From Nitrospirota bacterium (GTDB lineage Bacteria; Nitrospirota; Thermodesulfovibrionia; Thermodesulfovibrionales; UBA6898), in the NCBI GenBank assembly GCA_003252075.1, contig QKDO01000112.1:1-44574 (forward strand): a DNA stretch of 44,574 nucleotides, in the 5' to 3' direction. The position numbers and the translations under genes are program-made. The notes below the pieces were generated by a model. The model saw only the letters and a program-made list of their open reading frames with translations, was not told the origin of the DNA and made no database searches. Shown in pieces: positions 8,197 through 16,540 of this stretch (the stretch's first letter is position 1; each line of letters starts with the position of its first letter).

Positions 8197-9698
8197 AGGG
8201 AGGTGACCTCGTAATTCTCCTGGTGCATCTTGCTGTCTGCCCTGATGATCACCTTGGCACCATATTGCTTTTCAACGTCCTCAATGCCGAGCATTTCCTC
8301 GTCGGAGAGCAGCTCGGCAACAAGCGGGTGCGCCGTGATAATGATTTTGGTGCTTCCGTGGCGTGCCATTTTCTTGATCGTGCGGAGGATCTCATAGGAA
8401 AGTGTGTCAGGGGACTTCACGAAACCCTTTCCTTCACAGTACGGGCAGGTGGTGCAGAGCGTCCTGCCGAGGCTTTCCCGGACCCGCTTTCTGGTCATCT
8501 GTATAAGGCCGAGCTCGGAGATATGCAGGATCGTGTTCTTTGCCCTGTCCCGTTTCATGGCATCGGAAAAGGCATTGAAGAGCTTTTCCCTGCTCTCAAG
8601 CTTTTCCATGTCAATGAAATCTATAATGATGATGCCGCCGAGGTTCCTCAGCCGTATCTGATAGGCGATTTCTTTCACAGCCTCAAGGTTCGTTTTCAGG
8701 ATCGTATCTTCAAGACCTTCCTTTCCTACGAACTTGCCGGTATTGACATCAATAACGGTCATGGCCTCTGTCTGGTCAACAACGATATATCCTCCTGACT
8801 TCAGCCATACCTTGCGGCCGATGGCGCGGGAGATGTCCAGCTCTATGCCGAAGGCATCAAAAATCGGCTCTGAATCCTCGTAAAGTTCTATCTTTCCGAG
8901 CAGCTTGGGGAAGTAGGTCTTCACGAATTCAAGGGTGCGGTGGTACTCCTCAGGAGAATCAATGACAAGACGCTCCACGTTCTGGCTCATAAGGTCACGT
9001 ATGGACCGGAAGGCCAAATCGAGGTCGCTGTAAAGAAGCCCGCGTGCCGGTACGCGGTCTTTTTTCTGTTTCAGGTTCTCCCAGAGCAGGAGGAGGAACT
9101 CCAGGTCTTTCCGGATGTCCTCTTCAGGCGAGTCTTCGCTTGCGGTGCGTATGATGAGACCATAGCCTTCCGGCCGAATGCTTTCCACAATGGCCTTGAG
9201 CCGGGAGCGCTCATCCTCGTTCGTTATTCTCCGCGAGATGCCGATGTGATCAACATCCGGCATGAGCACAAGATATCTGCCCGGCAGGGTTATATAGGAG
9301 GTGACCCGCGCACCTTTGCTTCCAAGAGGGTTCTTGGATACCTGGACCAGAATTTCCTGGCCATCCTGGAGCACTTCATCGATTGGCATTTCCGAGCGGG
9401 TTTTCTTGGGAAAGAGCTCGATGGACTGGTCCTTGTCCTCATCCTCGAACAGCGGTGCGTATTCGTCCGTTTCAGAACGGATATCAGCGACATACAGAAA
9501 GGCCGCTTTTTCCAGGCCGATATCCACGAAGGCAGACTGCATGCCCGGAAGTATCTTGACGACTTTTCCCTTATAGATGTTGCCGACGAGGCTCGCATCA
9601 CGCTGGCGTTCGACATAGAACTCAACGACCTGACCGCCTTCAAGAAGCGCTACGCGCGTCTCGCCCTGTGTTACGTTGATCAGGATCTCGCTGCCCAT
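8193..9698 (-). CDS. rng: Ribonuclease G/E family endoribonuclease
   Basis: RNase G cuts single-stranded AU-rich RNA and trims the 5' end of 16S rRNA. The ~500-residue length without a long C-terminal scaffold matches RNase G rather than RNase E. An S1 RNA-binding domain occupies ~35-125 (GNIYKGKVVKILPGMQSAF), followed by the DNase-I-like core with the catalytic aspartates in VIDVNTGK and IIIIDFIDM, and a zinc-link CTTCPYCEGKG. I take ATG 9698 (MGSEILINVTQGETR), matching the usual RNase G N-terminus, with GGAGG ~10 nt upstream; an upstream GTG at 9728 is open but adds ten unconserved residues. It overlaps the radical SAM gene by 19 nt and larE by 4 nt, so the three are translationally linked. 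Confidence 0.93.
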   Translation of the reverse strand: MGSEILINVTQGETRVALLEGGQVVEFYVERQRDASLVGNIYKGKVVKILPGMQSAFVDIGLEKAAFLYVADIRSETDEYAPLFEDEDKDQSIELFPKKTRSEMPIDEVLQDGQEILVQVSKNPLGSKGARVTSYITLPGRYLVLMPDVDHIGISRRITNEDERSRLKAIVESIRPEGYGLIIRTASEDSPEEDIRKDLEFLLLLWENLKQKKDRVPARGLLYSDLDLAFRSIRDLMSQNVERLVIDSPEEYHRTLEFVKTYFPKLLGKIELYEDSEPIFDAFGIELDISRAIGRKVWLKSGGYIVVDQTEAMTVIDVNTGKFVGKEGLEDTILKTNLEAVKEIAYQIRLRNLGGIIIIDFIDMEKLESREKLFNAFSDAMKRDRAKNTILHISELGLIQMTRKRVRESLGRTLCTTCPYCEGKGFVKSPDTLSYEILRTIKKMARHGSTKIIITAHPLVAELLSDEEMLGIEDVEKQYGAKVIIRADSKMHQENYEVTSL

Positions 9699-12160
9699 GC
9701 GGGTGCATCCTCCAGAGGTTCTTTCCACATACCATCCCAGCCGAACATGGAAAGTCTTGTTATCTCAAGCTCATCTGCAGACCGGCCGAAAAGAAGGGGA
9801 ATCAGTTCGTCGATCCGCACCTTTAGCTCACCGAGGTCTTTTACCGTAAGGAGGAAGGTAGTCTCTCCGCTTTGCCGTACCTCCTCAACCATCTCATCTA
9901 TGCGGAATGAGCCATGTTTTCTCTGAACCGTCATATCCTTGTTGTCAAGATAGGCATCAAGGGAAAGCCCCTGTTTACCCGAGATTTCATAGATATATCT
10001 TACAACAAAACCGGTAAGGGATTTTTCGTTCTTTCCGATCGCCTTCATGCCCGTTGCCCGGAGGCTGTCAGGAAGATTTTCCTGAAGAGACAAAAGACCG
10101 GACTGGATATTAAAAGGAGGGATAAGCTCGATATCAAGATACTCCTTCAATCCCGCAGAGCCGACTCCCAGGGCAGGGCCGAAGGAGACCTTTGGATTGG
10201 GATGAAACCCTTCGGTGTATTTGAAGGGGAATGCGGCCCGCCTCATTGCGCGGACAAGCGCTGTGGTTGTTTCAAGATGGGAGAGGTAACGCCCTTTAAG
10301 CGTTTTTGCATACTGGAGTCTGATTTTGATGGACATGCTCTCGACAGGAAAGCGGCCCGATGACCGCGTACCTTCAGGCAGAGGCAGGGCAGTCGTTGAC
10401 GTCTCCCTATCTTCTGTCCGGGAACCGCTGGGACTGCAGGCAAGGCCGCAGGCATGGCACACGGTCCTGCAGTCGGGCGTGAATGTGGCAGAGACGGCAT
10501 TTTGGTATTCCTTCCAGAGAAAGCTCTTCGTTACCCCGGTGTCAATATGATCCCAGGGAAGGGGCGCATCCCCGGCGTACGCCCGCTCTGAAAAGACCGA
10601 GGCGTTTACCCCGGTGCTCTCCATCGCCTGGTACCACTTTGCAGGATTGAAATACTCTTTCCATGCATCGAGCCTGCATCCAAGCTTCCAGGCAGCCTCG
10701 ATGAGAAGGGAAAGGCTTTCATCGCCCCGGGAAAAAGCAGCTTCGAGCACGGACATCTCCGGATCATGTCCCCGGAACTGGACACCCCTTCTCAGGAGGG
10801 TGGCCTTTACCTGACGGTTCTTCTCCATGAGCGTATCGATAGGGTTCTGTCCGCACCACTGGAACGGGGTATGCGGCTTCGGTACAAAGGGGGAAACGCC
10901 CACGCTGAGTGTCGCCTGCCTTCCCGTAAGTCTCTTGGAAGTCTTTATCGCCTGGTGGACCATATCGGGGATTGCAGAAATATCCTCATCGGTCTCCGTA
11001 GGCAGGCCGATCATGAAATAGAGCTTGAGGTTCTGCCATCCCGCCCTGAAGAGTGTCTCGATCGCCTGGGCATACCTGTCACCGGTAAAGTCCTTGTTGA
11101 TGACGGCACGCAGTCTGTCCGTTCCCGCTTCCGGTGCAATGGTAAAACCCGATTTTCTGACGGCCCTCAGCTCTCTGAGCATTTCTTCATTGACTGAACC
11201 GACGCGGAGCGAGGGAAGGGAGAGGGAGACACGCTTGTGCGAGTAATTTCGGTTGAACTCCCGCATGAGATAATTCAGGCAGGCATAATCACCGGAACTG
11301 AGAGAGGTAAAGGAGACCGTATCATATCCTGTCGAAAGAAGGCTTTGTCCGGCGATCTTCAGTACGGTTTCCGGCGAGCGTTCACGCACAGGGCGGTATA
11401 TCATTCCTGCCTGACAGAACCTGCATCCCATGGTGCAGCCTCTGGAGATCTCTATATTTACCCGATCGTGGACTATGGCAGTGAACGGTACGACAGGCTC
11501 CGTGGGAAAAGGGGCGGCATCGAGGGAAGTTATATAGCGGCGCCTCGTACCCGCGCCTTTTCCAAGAAATGGCACATAGACACCTTCTATTTCAGAAAGC
11601 GCTTTCAGGAGCATACTCCGGTCTTGCGGTCGGTCCTGTTTCCAGCTGTGGAGCACCGAGAGGATCTCCGTTACTGCCTCCTCACCGTCGCCGATGAGAA
11701 AGGCATCGATGAACGGAGACATGGGCTGAGGGTTAACCGTACAAGGGCCGCCTGCAAGGATGAGCGGCATATCTTTTCTTTCAAGGCGCTGCTCTGTCCG
11801 CAGGGGAATTCCCGCAAGATCAAGCATGTTCAGAACCGTGGGATAGGAGAGTTCATACTGGAGGCTGAACCCGACCATATCGAACGCATGCAGGGGGGTG
11901 CCTGATTCCAGCGAGGAAAGCGCCTCCCGGTGTTCCCTGAGTGCTGCCTCAAGGTCAGGCCAGGGGGAAAAGACACGCTCTGCAGCTGCAAAGGGAAGAT
12001 CATTGATGATCTTATAGAGGATCTTCAGTCCCAGGTGTGACATTCCTACATCGTAAATGTCAGGGAATGCAAGGGCTACCGAGACAGATGACCTCTTATG
12101 CACAGCATTATATTCGCTGTTCATATACCTGCTCGGTTTCAGAACGTGCAAAAGATTCAC
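9680..12160 (-). CDS. B12-binding-type radical SAM protein fused to a DUF2344 (TIGR03936) domain
   Basis: The N-terminal ~600 residues are the TIGR03960 radical SAM family: KPSRYMNSEYN near the start, VALAFPDIYDVGMSHLG in a cobalamin-binding-like region, and the cluster motif CTMGCRFC (CxxxCxxC). After a CHACGLAC cysteine patch, the last ~230 residues are a TIGR03936/DUF2344 domain (LQYAKTLKGRYLSHLE ... FHPNPKVSFGPALGVG). The two modules are often separate adjacent genes beside RNase G and ribosomal protein genes L21/L27; here they are fused. A role in RNA or ribosome modification is inferred from that context only. The start is uncertain: GTG 12160 is family-like in length, TTG 12151 is an alternative, and the frame is open further upstream without conservation. 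Confidence 0.85.
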   Translation of the reverse strand: MNLLHVLKPSRYMNSEYNAVHKRSSVSVALAFPDIYDVGMSHLGLKILYKIINDLPFAAAERVFSPWPDLEAALREHREALSSLESGTPLHAFDMVGFSLQYELSYPTVLNMLDLAGIPLRTEQRLERKDMPLILAGGPCTVNPQPMSPFIDAFLIGDGEEAVTEILSVLHSWKQDRPQDRSMLLKALSEIEGVYVPFLGKGAGTRRRYITSLDAAPFPTEPVVPFTAIVHDRVNIEISRGCTMGCRFCQAGMIYRPVRERSPETVLKIAGQSLLSTGYDTVSFTSLSSGDYACLNYLMREFNRNYSHKRVSLSLPSLRVGSVNEEMLRELRAVRKSGFTIAPEAGTDRLRAVINKDFTGDRYAQAIETLFRAGWQNLKLYFMIGLPTETDEDISAIPDMVHQAIKTSKRLTGRQATLSVGVSPFVPKPHTPFQWCGQNPIDTLMEKNRQVKATLLRRGVQFRGHDPEMSVLEAAFSRGDESLSLLIEAAWKLGCRLDAWKEYFNPAKWYQAMESTGVNASVFSERAYAGDAPLPWDHIDTGVTKSFLWKEYQNAVSATFTPDCRTVCHACGLACSPSGSRTEDRETSTTALPLPEGTRSSGRFPVESMSIKIRLQYAKTLKGRYLSHLETTTALVRAMRRAAFPFKYTEGFHPNPKVSFGPALGVGSAGLKEYLDIELIPPFNIQSGLLSLQENLPDSLRATGMKAIGKNEKSLTGFVVRYIYEISGKQGLSLDAYLDNKDMTVQRKHGSFRIDEMVEEVRQSGETTFLLTVKDLGELKVRIDELIPLLFGRSADELEITRLSMFGWDGMWKEPLEDAPAWAARS

Positions 12161-12318
12161 CCATAACGATAGCACTCGCCCGGAGGCTTTGGCAAGGAAG
12201 GGTATGCAAATCCCTGCGCTCGGAAGGCGCGAGATGTGATAGGGCTTGACCGCCGCAAAAATGCACCTGCACACCGTTCGCTGCAGATAACAGGGATGCC
12301 GAAAAACGCGCTGGACAC

Positions 12319-12334
12319 CACGGAAGTTTCCGTG
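12319..12334. repeat. 16-bp perfect palindrome, possible operator
   Basis: CACGGAAGTTTCCGTG reads CACGGAA-GT-TTCCGTG, a perfect dyad, about 160 nt before the chosen radical SAM start. Its short loop makes a protein-binding site likelier than a terminator. No second copy is seen in the window. Confidence 0.35.
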
Positions 12335-12601
12335 TTTGAGTATTGTTTTATACGATTTCAAAGCAACAGATTACAGGAGACAGGGATGGTTGCTCGTCCT
12401 CACAGGAGTCAACGCGAGTTTCGCTTAACCATAACCGAGGAGTTTGCCCAGTAGCTCCGGGAATCCGCTGACATTCGGTGCTTGGTCCCATGCTGAAAGG
12501 AGTCCCAAAACTATTAATAATTATTGCACGAAAGTCTCAGTGCGGATGAAACGATAATAGGTGATGGTCTCCGGAAGAAAGCTTCATACTTATTGAGGGG
12601 G

Positions 12602-12641
12602 GCGAAAGGAAGCGCGATTCGTCCGCCGCGCCTCCTTTCGC
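12602..12641 (-). terminator. Strong hairpin after the small exported protein gene
   Basis: GCGAAAGGAAGCGCG (12602-12616) pairs with CGCGCCTCCTTTCGC (12627-12641) across a 10-nt loop. On the minus strand all 15 pairs form, one as G-U. No U-tract follows in either direction, so it may be a 3'-end stabiliser or a non-canonical terminator. Confidence 0.5.
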
Positions 12642-12649
12642 TAATAAAA

Positions 12650-13009
12650 TTAATATCCCGAGGCCTTTTTCCCCGACATGATCATGATCTCGACTGCGAT
12701 GGATTTGCCTTCTCTTTCATGAAACTTCACTGTCAACTCTTGACCTGCCTTGAGGTCGCTTAAGGCTTTCTTCTCTTTACCCATCATTATTTTCGTCATG
12801 TCGTTTGTTGTGAATATCACGTTACCTTTCCATCTGTTATCGGTCGCTGTCGACACTCCTTCAACAGAATGAACGGTCACTGTCTTGGCTTTTGCATCGA
12901 CAGAAACGACCGGCCCCTTGAGGGAAAACATCTCTTCTGCGGCAATGGCGACTACGGCAAAAGATACAAGAAAAATCACTGCTAAGCCTATAGAGAGAAT
13001 TTTTTTCAT
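12650..13009 (-). CDS. Small exported protein of unknown function
   Basis: This 119-residue protein begins with a clear Sec signal peptide (MKKILSIGLAVIFLVSFAVVAIAAEE), with predicted cleavage after AIA or AA. The mature ~95 residues are beta-rich: VVSVDAKAKTVTVHS, NVIFTTNDMTKI, ALSDLKAGQELTVKF and ISVEIMIM-like strands resemble OB-like periplasmic domains such as the DUF5666 group, but I do not assign a family. The alternation of strands and lack of cysteines suggest a small soluble barrel. A very good ribosome binding site (AAGGAGG) precedes the ATG, a promoter lies at 13090-13117, and a hairpin follows the stop, so the gene is probably single and well expressed. Confidence 0.82.
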   Translation of the reverse strand: MKKILSIGLAVIFLVSFAVVAIAAEEMFSLKGPVVSVDAKAKTVTVHSVEGVSTATDNRWKGNVIFTTNDMTKIMMGKEKKALSDLKAGQELTVKFHEREGKSIAVEIMIMSGKKASGY

Positions 13010-13089
13010 CTTATTTCACCTCCTTCCGCTGGCAGAGAGCCCTATGTATAGGAAATGCTTTTTCTTTTGCAATGCCCCTGTCTGCCCTT

Positions 13090-13117
13090 ATACTATCACA
13101 CAGCCCCCTTTTGTCAA
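13090..13117 (-). promoter_or_regulatory. Promoter of the small exported protein gene
   Basis: On the minus strand TTGACA (13117-13112) is followed after 16 nt by TAGTAT (13095-13090); TATAAG two bases further is an alternative -10. The predicted 5' leader is about 70-75 nt and ends in an AAGGAGG ribosome binding site. Confidence 0.55.
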
Positions 13118-13447
13118 TTGAGGAAATCGGCAACGAAAAGTGACCCACCTCAGCAGATCCCCGGAGCTCTTTGGAGCCAGTCGGAGAGAGGATCAAAGGA
13201 AAGGAAATGCCGGCAGTGGAAACCACCCGTAAGATTCGTTGCGCGTACCACGGGGACAGAAAGAAGACCAGGCAGTCCCTCAGCAGACGACCTGGCGGCG
13301 ACCGGCAGTTTGTCAGAATTCTGGGCGCCGTATTGGTCTGCGCCGTAGAGGCTGTGGCCATGGCATGCTCCGAAGCACGTATCGCTGGTACAGCCATCCG
13401 GGATGTCGCGCTCAATACATGTGGTAGAATGATTTATAACAGGTCAA
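13118..13447. other. Non-coding region upstream of glycogen phosphorylase
   Basis: No supported gene. A plus-strand frame from ATG 13207 has an A/G-rich upstream sequence but runs 125 nt into glgP in another frame and shows no recognisable motif. A possible -10 (TAGAAT, 13425-13430, preceded by TGTGG) may drive glgP. Confidence 0.45.
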
Positions 13448-15994
13448 ATGAACAAACAAAAAAGAGTCACCAGTCCGATATATACTTTTTTCCCCGTAGA
13501 GGTCAAGGGATTCGACGCTCTTGCAGAGCTTGCGCTGGACATGCGCTGGTCATGGAATCATTCGGCAGATGAAATATGGATGCAACTCGATCCGGTGCTT
13601 TGGAATCTCACTCACAGCCCCTGGGTTGTCCTGCAGACCGTGTCTCGGGCTCAACTCCAGCGAGTATTGGCCGATGCTGCTTTCCAAAAAAAAGTCGAAG
13701 ACCTCTTGCAAACCAAGTATCAAGAGACGTCATCTCCTGCGTGGTTTCAGCAAAACCATTTAGAATCTCCACTGACCTGTGTCGCTTATTTCAGCATGGA
13801 ATTCATGTTGAGCGAGGCTCTGCCCATCTATTCCGGCGGACTCGGCAACGTAGCCGGAGATCAGCTGAAAGCTGCAAGCGATCTGGGCGTGCCGATAGTC
13901 GGCGTAGGGCTGCTCTATCAGCAGGGATATTTCCGCCAAGTGATAGATCAGAACGGCGTCCAGCAAGCCCTCTTCCCGTACAATGATCCAGGTCAATTGC
14001 CGATTACGCCGCTTCGTCAACCGAACGGCGAGTGGCTGCGGATAGAGGTTGCATTTCCCGGCTACTCGGTATGGCTGAGGGCCTGGCAGGTTCAAGTGGG
14101 AAGAGTAAAGCTGTATCTGCTTGACAGCAATGACGCAGCGAACTTCCCTGCCCATAGAGGTATTACTAGTGAGCTGTACGGAGGCGGGCCCGAGTTGAGA
14201 CTGATGCAGGAGATGGTACTTGGAATTGCCGGCTGGCGGCTGCTCTGTGCACTCGATATCAAGCCCGAGGTCTGCCACATGAACGAAGGGCATGCAGCCT
14301 TCGCTGTACTGGAGCGCTGTTGTTGCTTTATGGAAGAGACCGGCCAGCCTTTCAAGGTCGCCCTGGCTGTTACCCGTGCGGGTAATCTCTTCACGACCCA
14401 TACGCCGGTGGCAGCGGGTTTTGATCGTTTCGAACCTTCACTTATGGAGAAATACCTTGCCGGGTATGCAAAAAACAGGCTGCATGTTTCACTCCGGGAT
14501 TTGCTGGCACTTGGCCGTCAGAATCCGCACGATTCCTCGGAATACTTTAATATGGCTTATCTGGCCTTACGGGGAAGTCGGGCCATCAATGGAGTCAGCA
14601 GATTGCATGGAGAGGTGAGCCGGCGTATCTTTCAGTCCTTGTTTCCGCGCTGGCCGGAAAGCGAGGTGCCGGTTGGACATGTGACCAATGGGGTCCATAT
14701 GCCATCATGGGATTCTCCAGAGGCCGACGAACTCTGGACCGGAGCTTGTGGAAAAGATCGTTGGATGGGAACAATTGAAACCCTGGAAGAGAAGATTCGC
14801 AGTGTCCCCGATACCCTGTTCTGGGAGTGCCGCTCATCCGCCCGCCAATCTCTTATTGAGGACGTCCGCGAGCGGCTCGCACGACAATTGGCAGTTTCGG
14901 GTGCAGCGATTGAAGAAGTCGAAAATGCGAAGCATATTTTTAATCGCAACACATTGACCCTTGGCTTCGCCCGCCGTTTTGTGGCTTATAAGCGGCCGAA
15001 CCTTTTGCTGCACAACCCTGAAAGGCTTCTTGGAATACTCTTCAACCAGCAGCATCCGGTGCAACTTATCATTGCAGGCAAGGCGCATCCCGCCGATCAG
15101 CAGGGCCAGGCCATGATTCAAGAGTGGATGCAGTTCATCGACCGACATGATGCACATAAACATGTTGTTTTCCTCAGTGACTATGACATGCTTTTGACTG
15201 AACGTCTCGTCCAGGGGGTGGATGTCTGGATTAATACGCCGCGGCGACCCTGGGAGGCCTGCGGTACAAGCGGCATGAAGGTGCTCGTCAATGGAGGGCT
15301 CAATCTCTCGGAACTTGACGGCTGGTGGGCCGAGGCATACACTCCGGAAGTGGGATGGGCACTGGGCGATGGCAAGGAGCATGGCAATGACCCGGGTTGG
15401 GACGCAGCTGAAGCCGAAACGCTCTACAATCTCCTTGAACAAAAGGTGATACCCGAATTTTATAGTCGTGATGAAAGCGGTATTCCCACTGCTTGGGTAG
15501 CTCACATGCGTGAGAGCATGGCTCAGTTGACGCCCATTTTTTCCGCAAATCGAGCTGTCTGTGATTATGCGGAGCAATACTATATCCCGGCTGCTGCTAC
15601 GTACCGTGAGCGTGCTGCTGAAAAGGGTAAAGAGGGAGCACGGATAGTGAGTTGGCAGCATTCCACAGAGCTTAATTGGGGCAATCTGCGCTTTGGTGAT
15701 TTACATGTCGAGACCGATGAAAGTCAGCATTTAGTAAAGATTCCTGTCTATCTCAACGGAATAGACGCCCATAGTGTATTAGTGGAACTTTATGCCGATG
15801 GAGTGAATGGCGGCGGGCCGGAGCGCTGGGAGATGGCGCGCGGACAGCAGTTCATCGGCGCTGAGAATGGTTACATATACAGTGTGAAGGTTCCATCTAC
15901 ACGTATAGCCTCAAACTATACCGTGCGTGTAAGCCCGCATCACCCGGGCATTGCGGTTCCTCTTGAAATAAACCATATCCTTTGGCAGCGATAA
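13448..15994 (+). CDS. glgP: Alpha-glucan (glycogen/maltodextrin) phosphorylase
   Basis: The enzyme releases glucose-1-phosphate from alpha-1,4-glucans with inorganic phosphate and pyridoxal phosphate (GT35 family). The 848-residue protein belongs to the TIGR02094 branch: an N-terminal DUF3417-like segment (FDALAELALDMRWSWNHSADEIW), the GGLGNVAGDQLKAASDLGVP motif, and the PLP-lysine Lys611 in TSGMKVLVNGGLNLSELDG. A C-terminal ~100-residue beta domain ends the protein. ATG 13448 has only a weak AGG upstream. No glycogen synthase or debranching gene is in the window. The gene stands alone between non-coding stretches and is convergent with the minus-strand block at 16160-20274. Its codon choice looks less GC-biased than the flanking housekeeping genes, a hint of a different history. 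Confidence 0.93.
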   Translation: MNKQKRVTSPIYTFFPVEVKGFDALAELALDMRWSWNHSADEIWMQLDPVLWNLTHSPWVVLQTVSRAQLQRVLADAAFQKKVEDLLQTKYQETSSPAWFQQNHLESPLTCVAYFSMEFMLSEALPIYSGGLGNVAGDQLKAASDLGVPIVGVGLLYQQGYFRQVIDQNGVQQALFPYNDPGQLPITPLRQPNGEWLRIEVAFPGYSVWLRAWQVQVGRVKLYLLDSNDAANFPAHRGITSELYGGGPELRLMQEMVLGIAGWRLLCALDIKPEVCHMNEGHAAFAVLERCCCFMEETGQPFKVALAVTRAGNLFTTHTPVAAGFDRFEPSLMEKYLAGYAKNRLHVSLRDLLALGRQNPHDSSEYFNMAYLALRGSRAINGVSRLHGEVSRRIFQSLFPRWPESEVPVGHVTNGVHMPSWDSPEADELWTGACGKDRWMGTIETLEEKIRSVPDTLFWECRSSARQSLIEDVRERLARQLAVSGAAIEEVENAKHIFNRNTLTLGFARRFVAYKRPNLLLHNPERLLGILFNQQHPVQLIIAGKAHPADQQGQAMIQEWMQFIDRHDAHKHVVFLSDYDMLLTERLVQGVDVWINTPRRPWEACGTSGMKVLVNGGLNLSELDGWWAEAYTPEVGWALGDGKEHGNDPGWDAAEAETLYNLLEQKVIPEFYSRDESGIPTAWVAHMRESMAQLTPIFSANRAVCDYAEQYYIPAAATYRERAAEKGKEGARIVSWQHSTELNWGNLRFGDLHVETDESQHLVKIPVYLNGIDAHSVLVELYADGVNGGGPERWEMARGQQFIGAENGYIYSVKVPSTRIASNYTVRVSPHHPGIAVPLEINHILWQR

Positions 15995-15999
15995 GCAGA

Positions 16000-16019
16000 C
16001 AGCGTAGTGCACAACGCTG
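16000..16019 (+). terminator. Weak hairpin after glgP
   Basis: CAGCGT (16000-16005) pairs with ACGCTG (16014-16019) around an 8-nt loop, starting 6 nt after the glgP stop. There is no T-tract, so termination efficiency is doubtful. Confidence 0.3.
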
Positions 16020-16122
16020 AAGGCCCACCGGCACCCAAGGCGAAACTGCCTGCTCATGATTCATTGAGTACGACTCTCGCTGTGGCACAAAGATGAGGGC
16101 AGGGCTTCTCAATTCCTCAATA

Positions 16123-16143
16123 GGTGTTAGGCATGCTAACGCC
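16123..16143 (-). terminator. Hairpin after the small Cys-rich ORF
   Basis: On the minus strand GGCGTTAG-CATGC-CTAACACC folds into a stem with five uninterrupted pairs plus two outer G-C pairs, about 17 nt after the stop of the ORF at 16160-16363. It lacks a U-tract. Confidence 0.35.
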
Positions 16144-16159
16144 AAATGTTCCTCACATC

Positions 16160-16363
16160 TCATTCTCCACAGGATCTCTCAGAGGCTCTGGCAACGGGAC
16201 TCGCCATGTCTTTCTTCACCGGTACCGCAGAGTACGCAGCAAACTTTTGGCACTCAAACCCGGTCTTCATGCAAATGCGTACATAATTGTCACTGCACTT
16301 TATGCAGGGGGGCAAGCAACCCTTGATTCCTGTCACAATGAAACGATACTCGCGTGGATTCAT
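16160..16363 (-). CDS. Hypothetical 67-residue cysteine-rich protein
   Basis: I do not recognise this protein. It begins MNPREYRFIVTGIKG and carries a cysteine cluster Cys16-x3-Cys20-x2-Cys23 (CLPPCIKC), then Cys31 and Cys38 (ICMKTGFEC), and a final Cys64 four residues from the end. The spacing suggests a small zinc or Fe-S site in a soluble cytoplasmic protein. Support for a real gene: GGGAGG lies 5 nt before the ATG (GGGAGGAATTAATG), an excellent ribosome binding site; the frame is closed by a hairpin downstream; and it lies on the same strand as degP, which ends 178 nt upstream after its own hairpin. No signal peptide is present. An upstream in-frame start exists seven codons earlier but ignores the ribosome binding site. 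Confidence 0.6.
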   Translation of the reverse strand: MNPREYRFIVTGIKGCLPPCIKCSDNYVRICMKTGFECQKFAAYSAVPVKKDMASPVARASERSCGE

Positions 16364-16495
16364 TAATTCCTCCCAGCTATACAAGCAACACTCGCACTCC
16401 CTACTACAACGCGACAGATGGCAGGGATCTTCTCGGCGCTGAGCAATAATCTATGTAACATTTCCCTATCCCGCTGTGCGGCTGTTGCGAGACAT

Positions 16496-16528
16496 CCGGC
16501 AAGGAGACAACAAGGTCTCTCTTGCCGG
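16496..16528 (-). terminator. Hairpin after degP
   Basis: CCGGCAAGGAGAC (16496-16508) pairs with GTCTCTCTTGCCGG (16515-16528) with a one-base bulge and a 6-nt loop. It starts 12 nt beyond the degP stop on the minus strand. There is no U-tract. Confidence 0.5.
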
Positions 16529-16540
16529 TTGTCTCTTCTC

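Larger units (their letters stand above)
12161..12649. other. Non-coding gap upstream of the radical SAM-rng-larE run
   Basis: No convincing gene is visible in this ~490 nt. The radical SAM frame stays open through part of it but shows no conserved motif. It contains a 16-bp perfect palindrome (12319-12334) and, at its right end, a strong hairpin (12602-12641). The minus strand has the feel of decayed coding sequence, but I do not recognise it. Confidence 0.5.

Noticed and set aside
12161-12361. N-terminal extension of the radical SAM protein to ATG/other start at 12361
   Set aside because: The additional ~67 residues contain no family motif; the conserved region begins at KPSRYMNSEYN.
13207-13572. 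Plus-strand frame before glgP with a GGAAAGG-like upstream sequence
   Set aside because: It overlaps glgP by 125 nt in another frame and has no recognisable motif.
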